From contig JANQJP010000015.1 of assembly GCA_028281575.1 (NCBI GenBank), forward strand, positions 1 through 64,000: DNA of 64,000 nt. The letters are read 5' to 3'. Below, in pieces: positions 63,922-64,000 of the stretch (position 1 is its first letter; the number at the start of each line of letters is the position of its first letter). This DNA is from Cellvibrionaceae bacterium (GTDB taxonomy: Bacteria; Pseudomonadota; Gammaproteobacteria; Pseudomonadales; Cellvibrionaceae). The notes under the pieces are model-generated. The model ran no database searches and was not told where the DNA came from. It worked only from the letters and a program-made list of their open reading frames with translations. Position numbers and translations under genes: made by a program.

Positions 63922-64000
63922 CCGATATAGAGCCTATTTCTGTAGAAGTGGCCTATGCGCTACCCGAGCGGCAAAAAATAATCCAGGTGTTCGTTGAGCC
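63918..64000 (+). CDS. rnfH: RnfH family protein, 5' end only
   Basis: The ATG overlaps the ratA stop. The 27 visible codons begin MTDIEPISVEVAYALPERQ, the RnfH/UPF0125 ubiquitin-like signature. The gene runs off the window. The role is uncertain although the family is named after the Rnf complex. Confidence 0.85.
   Translation, partial: MTDIEPISVEVAYALPERQKIIQVFVE

Noticed and set aside
1-64000. CRISPR arrays, rRNA, tRNA and bacterial insertion sequences
   Set aside because: No regularly spaced repeats, ribosomal signatures, cloverleaf genes outside the tmRNA, or transposase genes were seen.

Overview
The window is a composite. Bases 1 to about 2,880 look like animal DNA. They carry a terminal exon behind a splice acceptor, an exon for a Rolling stone-like membrane protein with its own acceptor and poly(A) signal, and small TA-flanked inverted-repeat elements. 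From about 2,900 to 64,000 the sequence is dense, intron-poor bacterial DNA with Shine-Dalgarno sites and overlapping operons. The join lies somewhere in 2,810-2,998, beside a perfect 10-bp inverted repeat. It is most simply read as an assembly or amplification chimera between a host and its associated bacterium, not as gene transfer.

The bacterium is a gammaproteobacterium: it has smpB beside ratA-rnfH, a standard tmRNA with the tag ANDDSYALAA, pgpA, TonB receptors, DUF1631 and GGDEF/EAL proteins. A GH9 lipoprotein glycanase, a GH3 enzyme, many secreted proteins and the animal DNA would fit a marine, polysaccharide-degrading, animal-associated member of the Cellvibrionales (shipworm-symbiont type). 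That placement is inference.

Layout: 3.0-7.3 kb, an ECF sigma factor and outer-membrane barrel divergent from a transmembrane Ser/Thr kinase. 7.3-11.4 kb, an AraC regulator with a secreted hydrolase, a double NTF2-like protein and a lipoprotein methyltransferase. 11.6-17.8 kb, a TonB receptor and solute-binding protein converging on a KAS III enzyme and a ThDP enzyme. 18-25 kb, a c-di-GMP enzyme, an acetyltransferase, GH9 and an S9 peptidase. 25.7-32.6 kb, DUF1631, pgpA, then a glutamate-synthase-like protein, acetolactate-synthase-like enzyme and aldehyde dehydrogenase. 32.7-37.7 kb, five co-directional genes, four of them with export signals or a membrane anchor (two lipoproteins, a metzincin protease, an anchored protein) plus a phospholipase-D-like protein. 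38-43 kb, small or decayed ORFs, a chemoreceptor with a binding protein, and an AraC regulator divergent from a YHS protein. 43-50 kb, a glycosyltransferase, tmRNA, a type III PKS-like enzyme, and methylmalonyl-CoA mutase with its GTPase chaperone.

The most notable system is at 51.27-55.49 kb. Four tightly coupled genes encode an acyl-CoA-dehydrogenase-like enzyme, a stand-alone adenylation enzyme, a free carrier protein and a flavin-dependent halogenase. This is the enzyme set that turns proline into a halogenated pyrrolyl-S-carrier protein (as in the plt and bmp pathways). No thioesterase or modular PKS/NRPS follows, so the product is unknown. A TauE/SafE permease lies directly downstream, and a CHS-type ketosynthase lies 5 kb away.

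The right end carries an acyltransferase-3 protein, a membrane-anchored GH3 enzyme, a response regulator with an HPt protein but no histidine kinase, an AGCS amino-acid symporter, smpB, ratA and the first codons of rnfH. No rRNA, tRNA, CRISPR array, integrase or bacterial insertion sequence was recognised.
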